The position numbers were made by a program, and so were the translations under genes. This document shows positions 22,790 through 32,151 of a DNA stretch of 32,151 nt, one piece after another. This stretch comes from Ophiostoma sp. CBS 140.51 (taxonomy: Eukaryota > Ascomycota > Sordariomycetes > Ophiostomatales > Ophiostomataceae). Under the pieces are notes generated by a model. That model ran no database searches. It saw only the letters and a list, made by a program, of their open reading frames with translations, and was not told the origin of the DNA. Every line of letters starts with the position of its first letter. Position 1 is the first letter of the stretch. The DNA lies in the NCBI GenBank assembly GCA_029298735.1, contig JANSLP010000358.1:1-32151 (forward strand). Direction: 5' to 3'.

Positions 22790-25003
22790 ATGTCCCGGTC
22801 TACCTTCTTTCACCCAAAGGGACCATCTGTGCAGGTCACAACATCGCCATCCCTTAGTCATCTCGACCACGCAGCAGCAGCAGCAGCATTTGACTCTCCG
22901 TCCAGCTTCTCATCCCCATCTTCCTCATTTGCATCAACCCCGATGGCATCGACGATGGAATCACCGGCAACCGTGTACAGTGACAAATTGTACCAGGTGG
23001 CCAGCCGGGGCCATATAGTCAGTAGTGGCGGGCCCCATCAAGGCCCGTTTGTCGAATTTGTTCGGGCCCATCCCAAGGGCGCCGTCCGCTTCCGCCCGTT
23101 CGAGGAGGGCCTTGATAATGTCTCTAGACGGTGTATCGAGGAGTTCCAAATCTACCCATTCGGCAGCATCGAGGAGTTCTGTCGGCACATTCCCTATGCC
23201 AGCGGCAAGAAGGACTTTTTTGAAAAGACGGGCAGAGAGAGTTTCGAAGGTATGTTATCGCCAGTGCTTTTTGTGTCCTATTATTCATCTGCATTGTTTT
23301 CTAACCCATCAGTCTTCCAATATGTCTTCAAGGTTCCTGGAGATGACAAGGAGTATCATGTCATGTGGGATTACAATGTCGGCCTCGTTCGCATGACGCC
23401 CTTCTTCAAGTGCTGCAAATATAGCAAGGTAAGAAGAGACCCCAAGTACGGGGCATCATGACATGAGATGAAAGAGTAGATAGTAGTCAACTAACACAAA
23501 CATCAGACGACACCAGCTAAAATGCTGAATCTGAACCCTGGCCTCCGCGACATCACACACAGCATCACTGGTGGTTCAATCATGGCACAGGGCTACTGGA
23601 TGCCCTATTCTTGCGCAAAAGCAGTCTGTGCAACATTCTGTTACCACATCGCCGGCGCTCTCATCCCCGTTTTTGGCCCGAACTTCCCATCCGAGTGCTT
23701 GCCTCCCCACTCATCAGACTTTGCACGCATGGTGATTGATCCGGCTCTAGTAGCAGAGGCAACTCGGGAGACGGAGACTATGCGGCAGGCCATTATGCGG
23801 GGCCTAGAGGATTGCGCTGCGCCGACGCCGTCATTCCATCGGAGCCAGATGGAACAGCCAATCGGCGACTTCAGAGAATCATACCGCCAGTCGGATGTCC
23901 TCTCCCGGCCTTCGAGTAATATTCACCACCGTGTTCTACCACCACTTGGCTCTCCGCATGTCCGGCTTGTCTCCAGCTCACATATGGATGGAAGGAATAG
24001 AGGACCTCAACTTGCCCCAATCAGCTACACAGTGTCGCGCCGTGATGGACATCTCCTCCCGTCCCCTGTTGAGCACGACAGACTTCCCCCGTTATCTCAT
24101 GTCACCGTTCTTTCTTCAGTCACGCTGCCGACTCTTTTCCGCCCTGATGAACCTGAACACAACCGGTACAGTCACTGCCCGAGGAACGGCCAAAACTACA
24201 CAACAAGCCACGATTACCAGCGGACGCACCATCAATTGCCTTCCCTACGAGACTACGAAGACGACATGGTAGTCATGGCCGCGGAGCATTCGAGGCACAC
24301 CCAGTCGAGACGGCCACAGTGGGACTCTTCGCCATCGCCTGTCCCGGTGCCCGTTACCCCCGACCATTATGCACACCCGGTATCAAAGGTGGAGGATACG
24401 CAGTCGTCGGTCCCGCGGATCAGCAGCGTGTCCCATGCTCCTCCAGTTTCGAGTCATGGTATCGAGCATCGGAGTGGTACCGTCGACAATGGCTACGAAG
24501 ACAACAGCCAGAGCCGCTTTGCATCGTCATACTGCTACCCATCGCCACCCCGTCGACAGCACTCACATCTCCACTACCCCGCCGAGACAGAGCGGGGGGA
24601 ACCGTCAGGCCCTGCACCAGCCGACACCAAAGATGATGTCAACCATACAACGACTCTGAAGGCTACGAAGAAGATAGCAGAAATTGCCGGTGCCCATCGC
24701 TATGCGCAACAAAAGACGACAATCAAGCGACGCAAGCTCAAGGTCACCAGTGGCCCTGTGGGGACATCACCTTCATCGTCAGCCTGGAACGCTACGGACG
24801 TGGATGCGGCCGAAGTTCTCGTCAACTTCAGTGTCAAGATGAAGGCAAGCGACGACGAGGACGAGGTGGAGAGTGACAGTTACAGGCGCCGTGCAGTGAA
24901 CGCAAAGAAATCAAAAAATGACCCACGGCTTTCGGCGAGCATAGCGTCGCTTCTGTGTGGTGATGAAGCGCCATGTAGTAGCAACAAGCGTCGCCGGTCT
25001 TGA
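22790..25003 (+). CDS. xbp1: APSES/KilA-N transcription factor, Xbp1-like, three exons, 690 aa
   Basis: Sequence-specific nuclear regulator; yeast Xbp1, the nearest relative I recognise, is a stress- and quiescence-induced repressor. Exons are 22790-23249, 23313-23428 and 23507-25003; introns of 63 nt (GTATGT...TTTTCTAACCCATCAG) and 78 nt (GTAAGA...CAACTAAC...CATCAG) splice in frame. The DNA-binding region spans about residues 85-258. It has FEEGLDNVSRRCIEEFQIYP, then VMWDYNVGLVRMTPFFKCC, GYWMPYSCAKAVCATFCY and FGPNFPSECLPP, the hallmark of the Xbp1-like APSES group. The remainder is Ser/His/Pro-rich and disordered-looking. Near the end are a basic stretch (IKRRKLK), an acidic stretch (SDDEDEVESDS) and a C-terminal KRRRS, possible nuclear signals. 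An (GCA)6 tract encodes six alanines near residue 30. The start is the first ATG of the leader, with A at -3. Confidence 0.92.
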
Positions 25004-25362
25004 CTAGGCGTAGGGAATGGTAAAGCAATGGTAAAAAAAGCAATATTGGAGCTGGAGATAGGAATGACAAATCGATGGATGGTTGTTTGTTTTGTTCTTT
25101 TTTTCTTGGTTATTTGTTTTGATTTTTTCGGTTTATTTCTGTTTTGTTTTCTGTCTTTCTTTTTGCTATTTCCTTTGTTAATGGTTAGGTTAGAGGTTTG
25201 GAGCATTTATTAGACAGAGTCAGGAGCAGTTCTCGGATCGGGACTGGTGATGTTTTGATAAGTTTTTCTATCTTTTGGATTATTTCTATGTGGAATTTAA
25301 TTGATTTCTTTTCATTTATTGAACTCTTACTATCTATTTTGTTTTGTTCCCCACGCCGACTT
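25004..25362. other. Short convergent intergenic region (APSES gene and Cns1)
   Basis: Only 359 bp separate the two stop codons, so the 3' UTRs probably overlap or abut. The + strand is strongly T-rich from 25083 to 25180. On the - strand an AATAAA (plus-strand TTTATT at 25315-25320) lies about 45 bases beyond the Cns1 stop and is a good polyadenylation signal candidate. Confidence 0.6.
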
Positions 25363-26742
25363 TTACGTGCGTTCACCACGCTCTGCCGCCTTCTTCTCTT
25401 TGAATTCACGTACCCACAACTCGGCCTGTTCTCTCGGCACAACAAACACACGAACCACCTCGTCGACAATCTCCACATTAGCCTGCGCCAGGATCTTGCC
25501 CAAGGCCATCTTCTTGCCGACCTTGACTAAGCTACCAGAGATTGTCTCCATGTAGCAGTCGACATTTGCCGGTGTGGCATAGTCCTTGGCCGTTGTGTCC
25601 CACGGTACGGGGAGAATATATGCCAGGTGGTCACCGAGGCTCTCTGTCTCGTTGAAGGCCTTAATAAAGTCAGACTGCAGCTTCAACGGGTACAGCAGCA
25701 CTGTCGGGTAGCTGACTGTGCTCTTGGACACGTCCAAGTCGTACGTGCCGTCATCCTCGGGCTCTAGCCGAATCGCCGCATCCTCCATCTCAGGCGGCTG
25801 TGCCGTCGTCCGCGTGCGCACACCGCGATGGTGCAGCACTGCCCGCAGACGCTGCTTCTTGCGTGTCTCACGGGCCACGCGCTCGTCCTCGCGGCGTTTC
25901 CGGGCAGCCACCATCTCGGCCCGCGCTTCAATGTCCTTTGTCAAGCGCAGCAGCGACGCGTTCTTGGGGTCGACGGCAAGACCACCAGCACATGCTTCAG
26001 CTGCCTCGTCCGTCTTGTCGAGGGCCAGCAAAGCCTTGGCGCTGCGGAACCATGCCTTGGGGTTGGCCAAGTTGAGGCGCAGAGCGAAACCGCAGTCGAG
26101 CGTGCAGGAACGGTAGTTGCGCAACTCAAGCTGGCAGGCAGCGCGGTTGCCATACAGCTGAGCCAGTAGAGCATGCTGCTGGGCCACCTGTTCAGGTGTG
26201 TCGGGGTCCTCAGGTACCTTGCCGTCCTCATCGGACTCTAGTTTGGGCGCCTCGCCGCGGGCCCGGCGCTTGTCTTCGGCGACAAGCAAGGCGATGCCCT
26301 TGCCGTAAAACTCGCGCGCGTCGGTCCAGCCCTTCTCGCGGAAGCACTCGTTACCACGCTCCTTGAAGTCGCCAGCGTTTTCAAAAGGGGTGCCCTCGTA
26401 TGCCAAGGCTTGCAGTGCGGCGATGTCGTCGTTGTCTTCGAGATCGGTCATGAAGAGGGGTGACTTGTTGAGTTCCGCCAGAATCTCGTCGGCAGTCTTG
26501 CCGCTGGTGAATGCCCGAGCCGGTGGCAGCTCCGGGCCCGCGACAACCGGTTCTGACGGTGCGGCGGGTGCGGCGGGCGCAGCCTGTGATGTGGAAGCAG
26601 CTGGCGCATCTGTTGATGATGGTGATGGAGTAGGCTGCGATTCTGCCGTCGTTTCCTTCTTTGTTTCTGCCGCCGCTGGGCTGGTCTCGCCCAGCTTCAG
26701 CTTCTCAGCCACCTCATCCGAGAGTTCTTGCAGTTGTACCAT
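25363..26742 (-). CDS. cns1: Cns1/TTC4-family TPR co-chaperone of HSP90/HSP70, 459 aa
   Basis: Cytosolic co-chaperone linking HSP70 and HSP90; yeast Cns1 is essential and also supports translation elongation. It is a single exon. After an Ala/Pro/Ser-rich N-terminus (residues 10-75) comes the family motif SPLFMTDLEDND (about 94-105). TPR repeats follow from about 124 to 262: FKERGNECFREKGW, LYGNRAACQLELRNY, KAWFRSAKALLAL. Clamp residues expected to hold the EEVD tail (Lys127, Asn131, Asn199, Lys229, Arg233 by position) are present. A basic helix (278-300) leads to the C-terminal 'wheel' domain (about 340-450; STVSYPTVLLYPLKLQSDFI, VRVFVVPR). Length exceeds yeast Cns1 (about 385) owing to the N-terminal tail and a charged insert at about 157-187 between TPR helices. 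The ATG is in good context with the frame starting there. Confidence 0.93.
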   Translation of the reverse strand: MVQLQELSDEVAEKLKLGETSPAAAETKKETTAESQPTPSPSSTDAPAASTSQAAPAAPAAPSEPVVAGPELPPARAFTSGKTADEILAELNKSPLFMTDLEDNDDIAALQALAYEGTPFENAGDFKERGNECFREKGWTDAREFYGKGIALLVAEDKRRARGEAPKLESDEDGKVPEDPDTPEQVAQQHALLAQLYGNRAACQLELRNYRSCTLDCGFALRLNLANPKAWFRSAKALLALDKTDEAAEACAGGLAVDPKNASLLRLTKDIEARAEMVAARKRREDERVARETRKKQRLRAVLHHRGVRTRTTAQPPEMEDAAIRLEPEDDGTYDLDVSKSTVSYPTVLLYPLKLQSDFIKAFNETESLGDHLAYILPVPWDTTAKDYATPANVDCYMETISGSLVKVGKKMALGKILAQANVEIVDEVVRVFVVPREQAELWVREFKEKKAAERGERT

Positions 26743-27314
26743 GTCGAAATATGTAGAGGGATTTTTTCTTGAATTTTATTTTGTCAAAAGCGTTTGATAT
26801 GGGTGAGGGGTTGTCGAAGCTTTTATCTTTTACTGATAATGGATTTTTTTTCTAGCCCAAATTATGACCTCACTGGGGCGGGTAGAATGGATGAGTAAGC
26901 CATATCTGGTCACTTTAGTGGTCTTTGCGCTGTAGCCTCGCCTGGAAATTTCAATGCTAACACCTAACTAAATTCAATTTCAACGACATCCTATCCAGCT
27001 ATCTAAATTCATCCTGTCAAAAACAAACGACAAAACAATAAACTTTTCTTTCGGAAATGCATCATTACGCGATGCTCGCACTGAAAAACATAATAAAAAA
27101 TCGAGAAAAATAAAAAACGCCTCAATCCAAAATATAACAATGCGCCATGCTCCATAAATGAGAAACCCACAGCTCCAAAAATCGTCAATAAAACGCCAAA
27201 ATCAGAAACGAGCTTTTTCATATAAAAAAACGCTCGCTGAAGAGAAATGAAAAACCGCGACAAATCGCAGAGTACTAGGGTGGCATAGTGAGACAGGTGG
27301 ATCATGGAGAAAGC
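26743..27314 (-). promoter_or_regulatory. Cns1 promoter and MFS 3' flank
   Basis: This 572-bp A/T-rich spacer lies between two genes on the - strand. Two heat-shock-element-like dimers are visible: TTCttGAA at 26766-26773 (extended by an imperfect third unit) and GAAatTTC at 26945-26952, about 200 bases upstream of the Cns1 start. Such sites would suit a chaperone gene, but dimers this short also arise by chance in A/T-rich DNA. Confidence 0.35.
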
Positions 27315-29106
27315 TTAAAAATCGACCTCCTCCTCGATCGACTTGTAAAGAGTCGGTGGCGGCGTCCGCTCCACCGAGAAGCACTGCAGCGCGCCAATCA
27401 ACGCGACAAGTGCCGCGCCGTACCAGGCAAGGGCCGTGCAGTCGATGCGGCTGCCGACAGTGTACAGGTAGCCTGCAATGGGCGGCGCGACCATGCGGCA
27501 GGCGGCGCCGGCGCTGGCGGCCATGCCGTTGACTCTACCGAGAACAGAGGGGGAAGGGGTGGCCTCCTTGATGAGGATGAGGAGCAAGGGGTAGACCAGG
27601 ATGGCAAAGAGGTTGCGGAGAGCCATGCAAGCGTAAATGGCCGGGTACAGCCACGAGGCGGGGACGTATAGCAGCCAGGGTACGACGACATAGGCGAGCG
27701 GGTGGAGGACGGTGACCAGCAAGAAGAGACGGCCAACGCCGAGCCAGGACGCAGCCAACGGGAAGACGACGGCCTGCACAAAGAGGGCGATGACGCCGTT
27801 GACGGCCATGATCATGCCGACGGCGCGCAGAGACAGACCGAGACCACCAGGAGAGTAGAGTGGGTTGAAGGCCGGTGAGAGGCTGTCCCCCGTAGGGAAG
27901 GGCACGACGCGATCGTCTTCGAAAAAGATGGGCAGAGTCGAGTCGTAGGCCATGCTGTGGTACGAAAAGATGGCGAGCGCAAGCACAACGGCGAGGATGC
28001 GGCGCGAAAAGATGTTGACAGAAGTATCGGGTGCGGACCTGCCTTCGGAGAGTACGGTCGGCTGACTGCCGGTGATCACAGAGTCCAGTGTGGATGCTGC
28101 TGCCGCCACCTCCTCCTCGCGATCACGGTTGAAGGTGCCGTACGTCTCAGCGCGCAAGTCGACAGCAGGCCGCTTGAGCGCGTCCGACGTCTCTAGTAGC
28201 GGCGTCTCATCCGAGACATAGGTGCTGCGCTGAAGCTGGCTGTCATCAAAGTCGAGGGCAGTCTTGGAGGTGGCGGCCAAATAGACAGGAGGCTGCAGGT
28301 CCGGGTGCGTCTCTTCGAGGAGAAAATAGCCGAGGATGATGCTGACGAGCAACAGAAGTGCGCACAGAAGATTGGGCAGCAGGTAGGGGAAACGGTCGAA
28401 GAGGCTACCGCGCGGGAACAGCTCCGGGAAAGATGCGTGCGGGTCGGCGAACGTGCCGCCGATCGCTGGTCCGATGATGGTGCCAATGCTCCAGACAAAG
28501 GGCATAATGGAGTAGGCGCGGGCTATGCTATTAGCAGGAGAACAAAAAAGGAAAAGAAAAAAAAAGAAGGAGAGTGGAGGACGGTGGAACTCACGCTCAT
28601 GTTCTGGTTTCTTGACCAGCTCGCCGACCATGGTCTGGATGACACCAATGTTGCCGTTAAGCAGTCCGCCCATGACGCGACCCAGCAGTGCCACCCAAAT
28701 GTTGCGGGCCATGCCGACGACAACCATGCTCAGCATGGTGCCGATGCAGCCAACGAGCAGCACGGGTTTGCGGCCAATGCGGTCGGACAGGCCGCCCCAG
28801 TACATGCCCATGAGGGCCTCGGCGAGCGAAAAGGAGGATATGAGGATGCCGGCGTAGAAGGAAGCATCGCTTTCGTCGCCGATCTGGAAGTGCTTGACGA
28901 GGGCCCAAGCATAGGGAAAGATGGATGTGAGCGCAATGGGCTCAGCCAAACGGACGATGGCTGGAGGGAGTTAGCATTTCCGATGTTGTTGATAACGATA
29001 CTGCTATCAGTATTGTCAGTCTGTGTCTTGACTCACCTAAAATAAATAACTGAAAAGCAGGAAACGCATCCGGATCGCGGGTGAATCGTTGTTTGAATAG
29101 GCTCAT
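27315..29106 (-). CDS. Major facilitator superfamily transporter, three coding exons, about 547 aa
   Basis: Twelve-helix plasma- or organelle-membrane transporter; substrate unknown. Coding exons are 29106-29037, 28960-28595 and 28522-27315. The 76-nt intron (GTGAGT...CTAACTCCCTCCAG) joins FQLFIL to AIVRLAEPIALTSIFPY. The 72-nt intron (GTGAGT...TAATAGCATAG) joins KPEHE to PRAYSIMPFVWSIGTIIGPAIGG, restoring family consensus; it is a multiple of three and has no stop, so retention would add 24 residues. The MFS signature GGLSDRIGRKPVLLVG follows helix 2. A long hydrophilic loop with PLLETSDA joins the two six-helix halves. This resembles the fungal group with EPIA(L)TSIFPY in helix 1, often labelled multidrug or ZIFL-like. 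The start at 29106 is conservative: an acceptor (CCTCACAG) at 29143 just upstream shows that an earlier exon exists, coding or leader. Confidence 0.92.
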
Positions 29107-29265
29107 ATCTTCTTCGGTAAAGTGGTAGTTGTCGGTTTCGAGCTGTGAGGTAAGTAGTTCTCTCTGTGTCACGATTGGTCTGCGCGGTTTCAAATGTTTC
29201 TTTCTTTTTTTTCTTTCTTAATGTACAGGACAGGAAACTAGTTCTACTTGGAACTAAAACAGAAA

Positions 29266-29283
29266 CAACAACAACAACAACAA
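29266..29283. repeat. (CAA)n microsatellite
   Basis: About six CAA units in a row within the purine-rich leader region of the MFS gene. It is followed at about 29337-29356 by a run of GGAAA repeats. Confidence 0.8.
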
Positions 29284-32018
29284 AAAGACAAGATGGTATA
29301 ATTTACAGGAAAAGTAAAGTAAAAAAGGAAAGAAGAAGGAAAGGAAAGGAAAGGAAATTACGAGAAGGAGGGGCTTTCTGTATTTATCTTGTCTTTGCCA
29401 CAAGGAAATTATAGGAAAATAGGAGAACCGTAGGCGAGAGCGGTCAGGGAGGGCCGATAGAAGACGAGGAAAGAAAAGGGAAAAAACAAAAGGAAAAGGG
29501 TGGGCGACGGGTTGTGGACTGCGTACAGCGGACAACGGGCAGTCGGTCGGTTGTCGGTGTTCCACTCTTTCAAAACAAAGCAGGTTCTACTCCGTACTCA
29601 TAAATATCCATATGCCCATATGTACCCATCTACTATCCATCTAGCTCATAAACTACGGGATATTCAACTCGTATGGGAAATGGAGGGGAGGAGGGGGGAA
29701 AGACGGTCTGACGGTCTACGGCTGTTCTAATCTCCTGTACGACGGCATGCGTTACGACATACACGGACATACATGTAGGTGGGGAGGTTGGAAGGTTCGG
29801 TGGGAAATAAAAAAGAGCAAGAAAGAAAATGGTGCGGGAACAAGGTAAAAATGGGCAAAAAATCAAGAGCAAGAGATGGAGAAGATGGAGGAGGCAAAAA
29901 CGTAAAAGGCAAGAGTATGCAAGTCATGGCTTGTCAAAAACGTAACAAAAACAGAAAAAACGCAAGGAGCCGCCGGCTAGACGCAGACATACCTTCACAA
30001 GACTCGACAGGACTCGCCGAATCGGACGGGAAAAGAGAAAAAGAGGCTGCAAGACCGACTACAGGACCAGGCCAGACCCAAAACCTGGGCGGCAGACAAC
30101 GGCGCTAGCAAAAGCAACGGGAGGCTTGCAGGGGAGGGGGTGGGTGGATGCGGCGAGAGCACCTGCATGCGTACGTCGTACTACGCCGTGCTGAGATACA
30201 CTGAGGCGGCTTGGCTCGACCTTGACCTGCTCGCTGCAGATAAGGTGAATTCTCGGGATAATTTGGGACGGATCTGCTGTTGACGGCCAACGGATATGGA
30301 GAAAGCGAAAGAAACGAACAGAAAACATGAACGGACAGAGCTGCAAACACTGCAACGTTATCAATGCAGATGCAAGCCAAGTCCTGTACTCGAAGACGTA
30401 CGAAAGTACTTGCAGACGATGCATATGCAAAGGGATGTTGCTCTATCTTTCCGGAGCACAGCCGTTGCATTATCTCAGTCTCGACCATCGTGGGTTCCGA
30501 CTCATTGAGAGATGTACACAGTAGATAGTTTGTGTCAAGTTGACAGAGCACATAGTTTTAAATCAAAATAATAAACAGCTGACGCGAGTCATCTCATCTC
30601 AATAAATTGAACAAGTTAAACATAAACAAAATGGACAACGACATTTAAATCGAAAAACGAGGTTAGTCGGACTGCAGGGGAGATCGCTGAGAAGAGGGAC
30701 AAGAGGAAAAACAAAACGAAAGTGGCATTGCCCAATGATAGATGGTCGTGTGGTCTGTGTTGATCCCGAATCAGTTTAGAACGGAAGAAAGAGGAAAATA
30801 GAAAAGTATGGAAAAGCCCGTGATAGGGGTGTGGGTGGCAAAAAGACAGCGAAGAAAAAACAGCGAAAAGGGTGGCAAGAGTAGCCAGGCAAACACGGAA
30901 AATCCCAGGAAAAGGCGCGGTTGACTCTCTCTTTCCCCCTCTTGCCCCGTTTTCTGTCGTCTCGTTTTCTCGTTCTTTCTGTCATTCTCCATTCCTCTCC
31001 TCCTCGTTTTTGTGTCATTCTTGCAGCGTAATATTATCACGGGGGAAGGCGCGGCCGTCGGAGCATCCCCTCCTTCATTGTTTCCCCTCTCTGTTGATAG
31101 ACGGCGTTCAAAGATGCCGTCGCGCGAGGTGAAAAAAAGAAGGAAAATGGATTGGCGGCGCCATTGGCAGGTGCGACTGACTCGCTATTCTTCGCTCTTT
31201 CATTTCTCTGCCCCTCCTGTTGCTGTTCAGACGCCGTATTTCCTATCCTGCTAAATTTTCAGACTGGGAGGGCAGGAGCGATGGAGGGGGGCGAGAGGGG
31301 CCAGGCCCGAAGCCCGAAGCTAGCCACGGCCTCTAACAAAAATATGACGCTAATTTGCAGGGGACCTCAGACGCTCGAGGGGCGAGACCTGGCCGTTGAT
31401 GCCACACCAAAGACTTTGACGCGACGACACACTACAACATGCGAACCGCTCCAAGCCAACAGCCGAGAACGGAGGTGACAGGCAATGCATCAAGAGGGCC
31501 AAGCAAACCAGAGAATTATGTACTTTTACGCGTATCTTCTTGTGGTTCAGAATCAACGGTCAGAAGTCAGAGGCAAACTAGTGCCGGGCCGTGATTATTG
31601 ACAGCTTTTAAACCACACTTTCTTTTTGGGCTTCTTTTTTCTTTTGAGGTCCCCATGGGGAACACAATAGACAAGACGTCAGACGATACGTCAGGCGATG
31701 GCACCAGGTAAAGGTAGGAAGGTGAGACGAGAATAATATATATACATGTGGTTGATATCTTGTGAAAGATAACAAGACAAAATAGAGGGGTTCTGACAGA
31801 CGATAAATTTGATTTCACAGACCTCTTTCTCTATGGCAGCAAGATTGGCTTTTCTTCTCTGCCTCCGATTTAAAGTGTGATATGCAAAGGCCGCTGGGAT
31901 ATATTAAGCTTTCTTCCATCCAATCGAGCCCAATATTTTGGAGGTTTTGTCTTTTTTTCAGATTTTTTTTAATCATTTCCTTTTTTAGTTCGAAGTAATT
32001 TAGAACTAAATACAAAGC

Positions 32019-32034
32019 ATTATTATTATTATTA
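32019..32034. repeat. (ATT)n microsatellite
   Basis: About five ATT units in the A/T-rich right end of the window. Confidence 0.75.
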
Positions 32035-32151
32035 TCCGCCTTTCTCAGTCAGTCCTGACTATTGGCGACTAGCTAGACAGAACCCTCTGGGGAAAAAACT
32101 GTCACAGAACTAAGTGGGTGAATATTCTATTCACCGGTGCGTGTGGTAGGC

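Larger units (their letters stand above)
29107..32151. promoter_or_regulatory. Upstream region of the MFS gene and right end of the window
   Basis: No protein-coding gene is supported in these 3 kb. On the - strand it is pyrimidine-rich and leader-like. A strong donor (GAAG then GTATGT, intron starting 29992) and the acceptor ending at 29143 would define an 849-nt leader intron. Frames at 30105-30551 and 31152-31478 have no recognisable domain. The far right (31.5-32.15 kb) becomes A/T-rich and may be the flank of a gene beyond the window. Confidence 0.5.

Noticed and set aside
28305..29045. 246-codon frame on the + strand
   Set aside because: Antisense to the MFS exons and both introns; no recognisable domain.
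30105..30551. 148-codon frame on the - strand upstream of the MFS gene
   Set aside because: No domain, unbiased composition, and it overlaps equally long frames on the other strand.
1..32151. Secondary-metabolite cluster, heterokaryon-incompatibility locus, transposon or CRISPR-like array
   Set aside because: No synthase, NACHT/HET-domain protein, transposase, reverse transcriptase or spaced direct-repeat array was seen on either strand.

Overview
This is a gene-sparse window of nuclear DNA from a filamentous ascomycete (Pezizomycotina, most likely a Sordariomycete). The reasons are short spliceosomal introns with GT(A/G)(A/T)GT donors and CTAAC/CTGAC branch sites, a spliced tRNA, long pyrimidine-rich leaders, and fungal-specific gene families (NDT80/PhoG and APSES regulators). 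Genus-level placement is not possible from the sequence alone.

Six genes can be supported. (1) About 5.9-7.75 kb, + strand: an NDT80/PhoG-fold transcription factor of the VIB-1/XprG type, preceded by an unusually long non-coding stretch full of upstream ATGs; its first coding exon is not resolved. (2) 9.35-9.44 kb, - strand: tRNA-Gln(CUG) with an 18-nt intron. (3) 10.47-15.82 kb, - strand: DNA topoisomerase II in three exons, with all catalytic residues present. (4) 22.79-25.0 kb, + strand: an APSES/KilA-N regulator resembling Xbp1, in three exons. (5) 25.36-26.74 kb, - strand: a Cns1/TTC4 co-chaperone, in one exon. (6) 27.3-29.1 kb, - strand: a major facilitator superfamily transporter, in three coding exons.

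The order is vib-1-like (>), tRNA (<), topoisomerase II (<), APSES factor (>), Cns1 (<), MFS transporter (<). The first regulator and topoisomerase II converge with the tRNA between them. Topoisomerase II and the APSES factor diverge from a 6.5-kb gene-free interval. The APSES factor and Cns1 converge with only 359 bp between stop codons. Nothing here is a functional cluster: the genes belong to starvation/cell-death and stress transcription, chromosome topology, HSP90/HSP70 chaperoning and membrane transport.

No transposon, CRISPR array, secondary-metabolite cluster or clearly new system was found. What is most worth a second look is regulatory: the roughly 5.7-kb leader of the VIB-1-like gene (repeated 11-mer, CTCGAG sites, splice-like donors), the cell-cycle-type motifs and 9-bp minisatellite upstream of topoisomerase II, a perfect 10-bp inverted repeat downstream of the VIB-1-like gene, and ATG-free leaders on two genes contrasted with the ATG-rich one.
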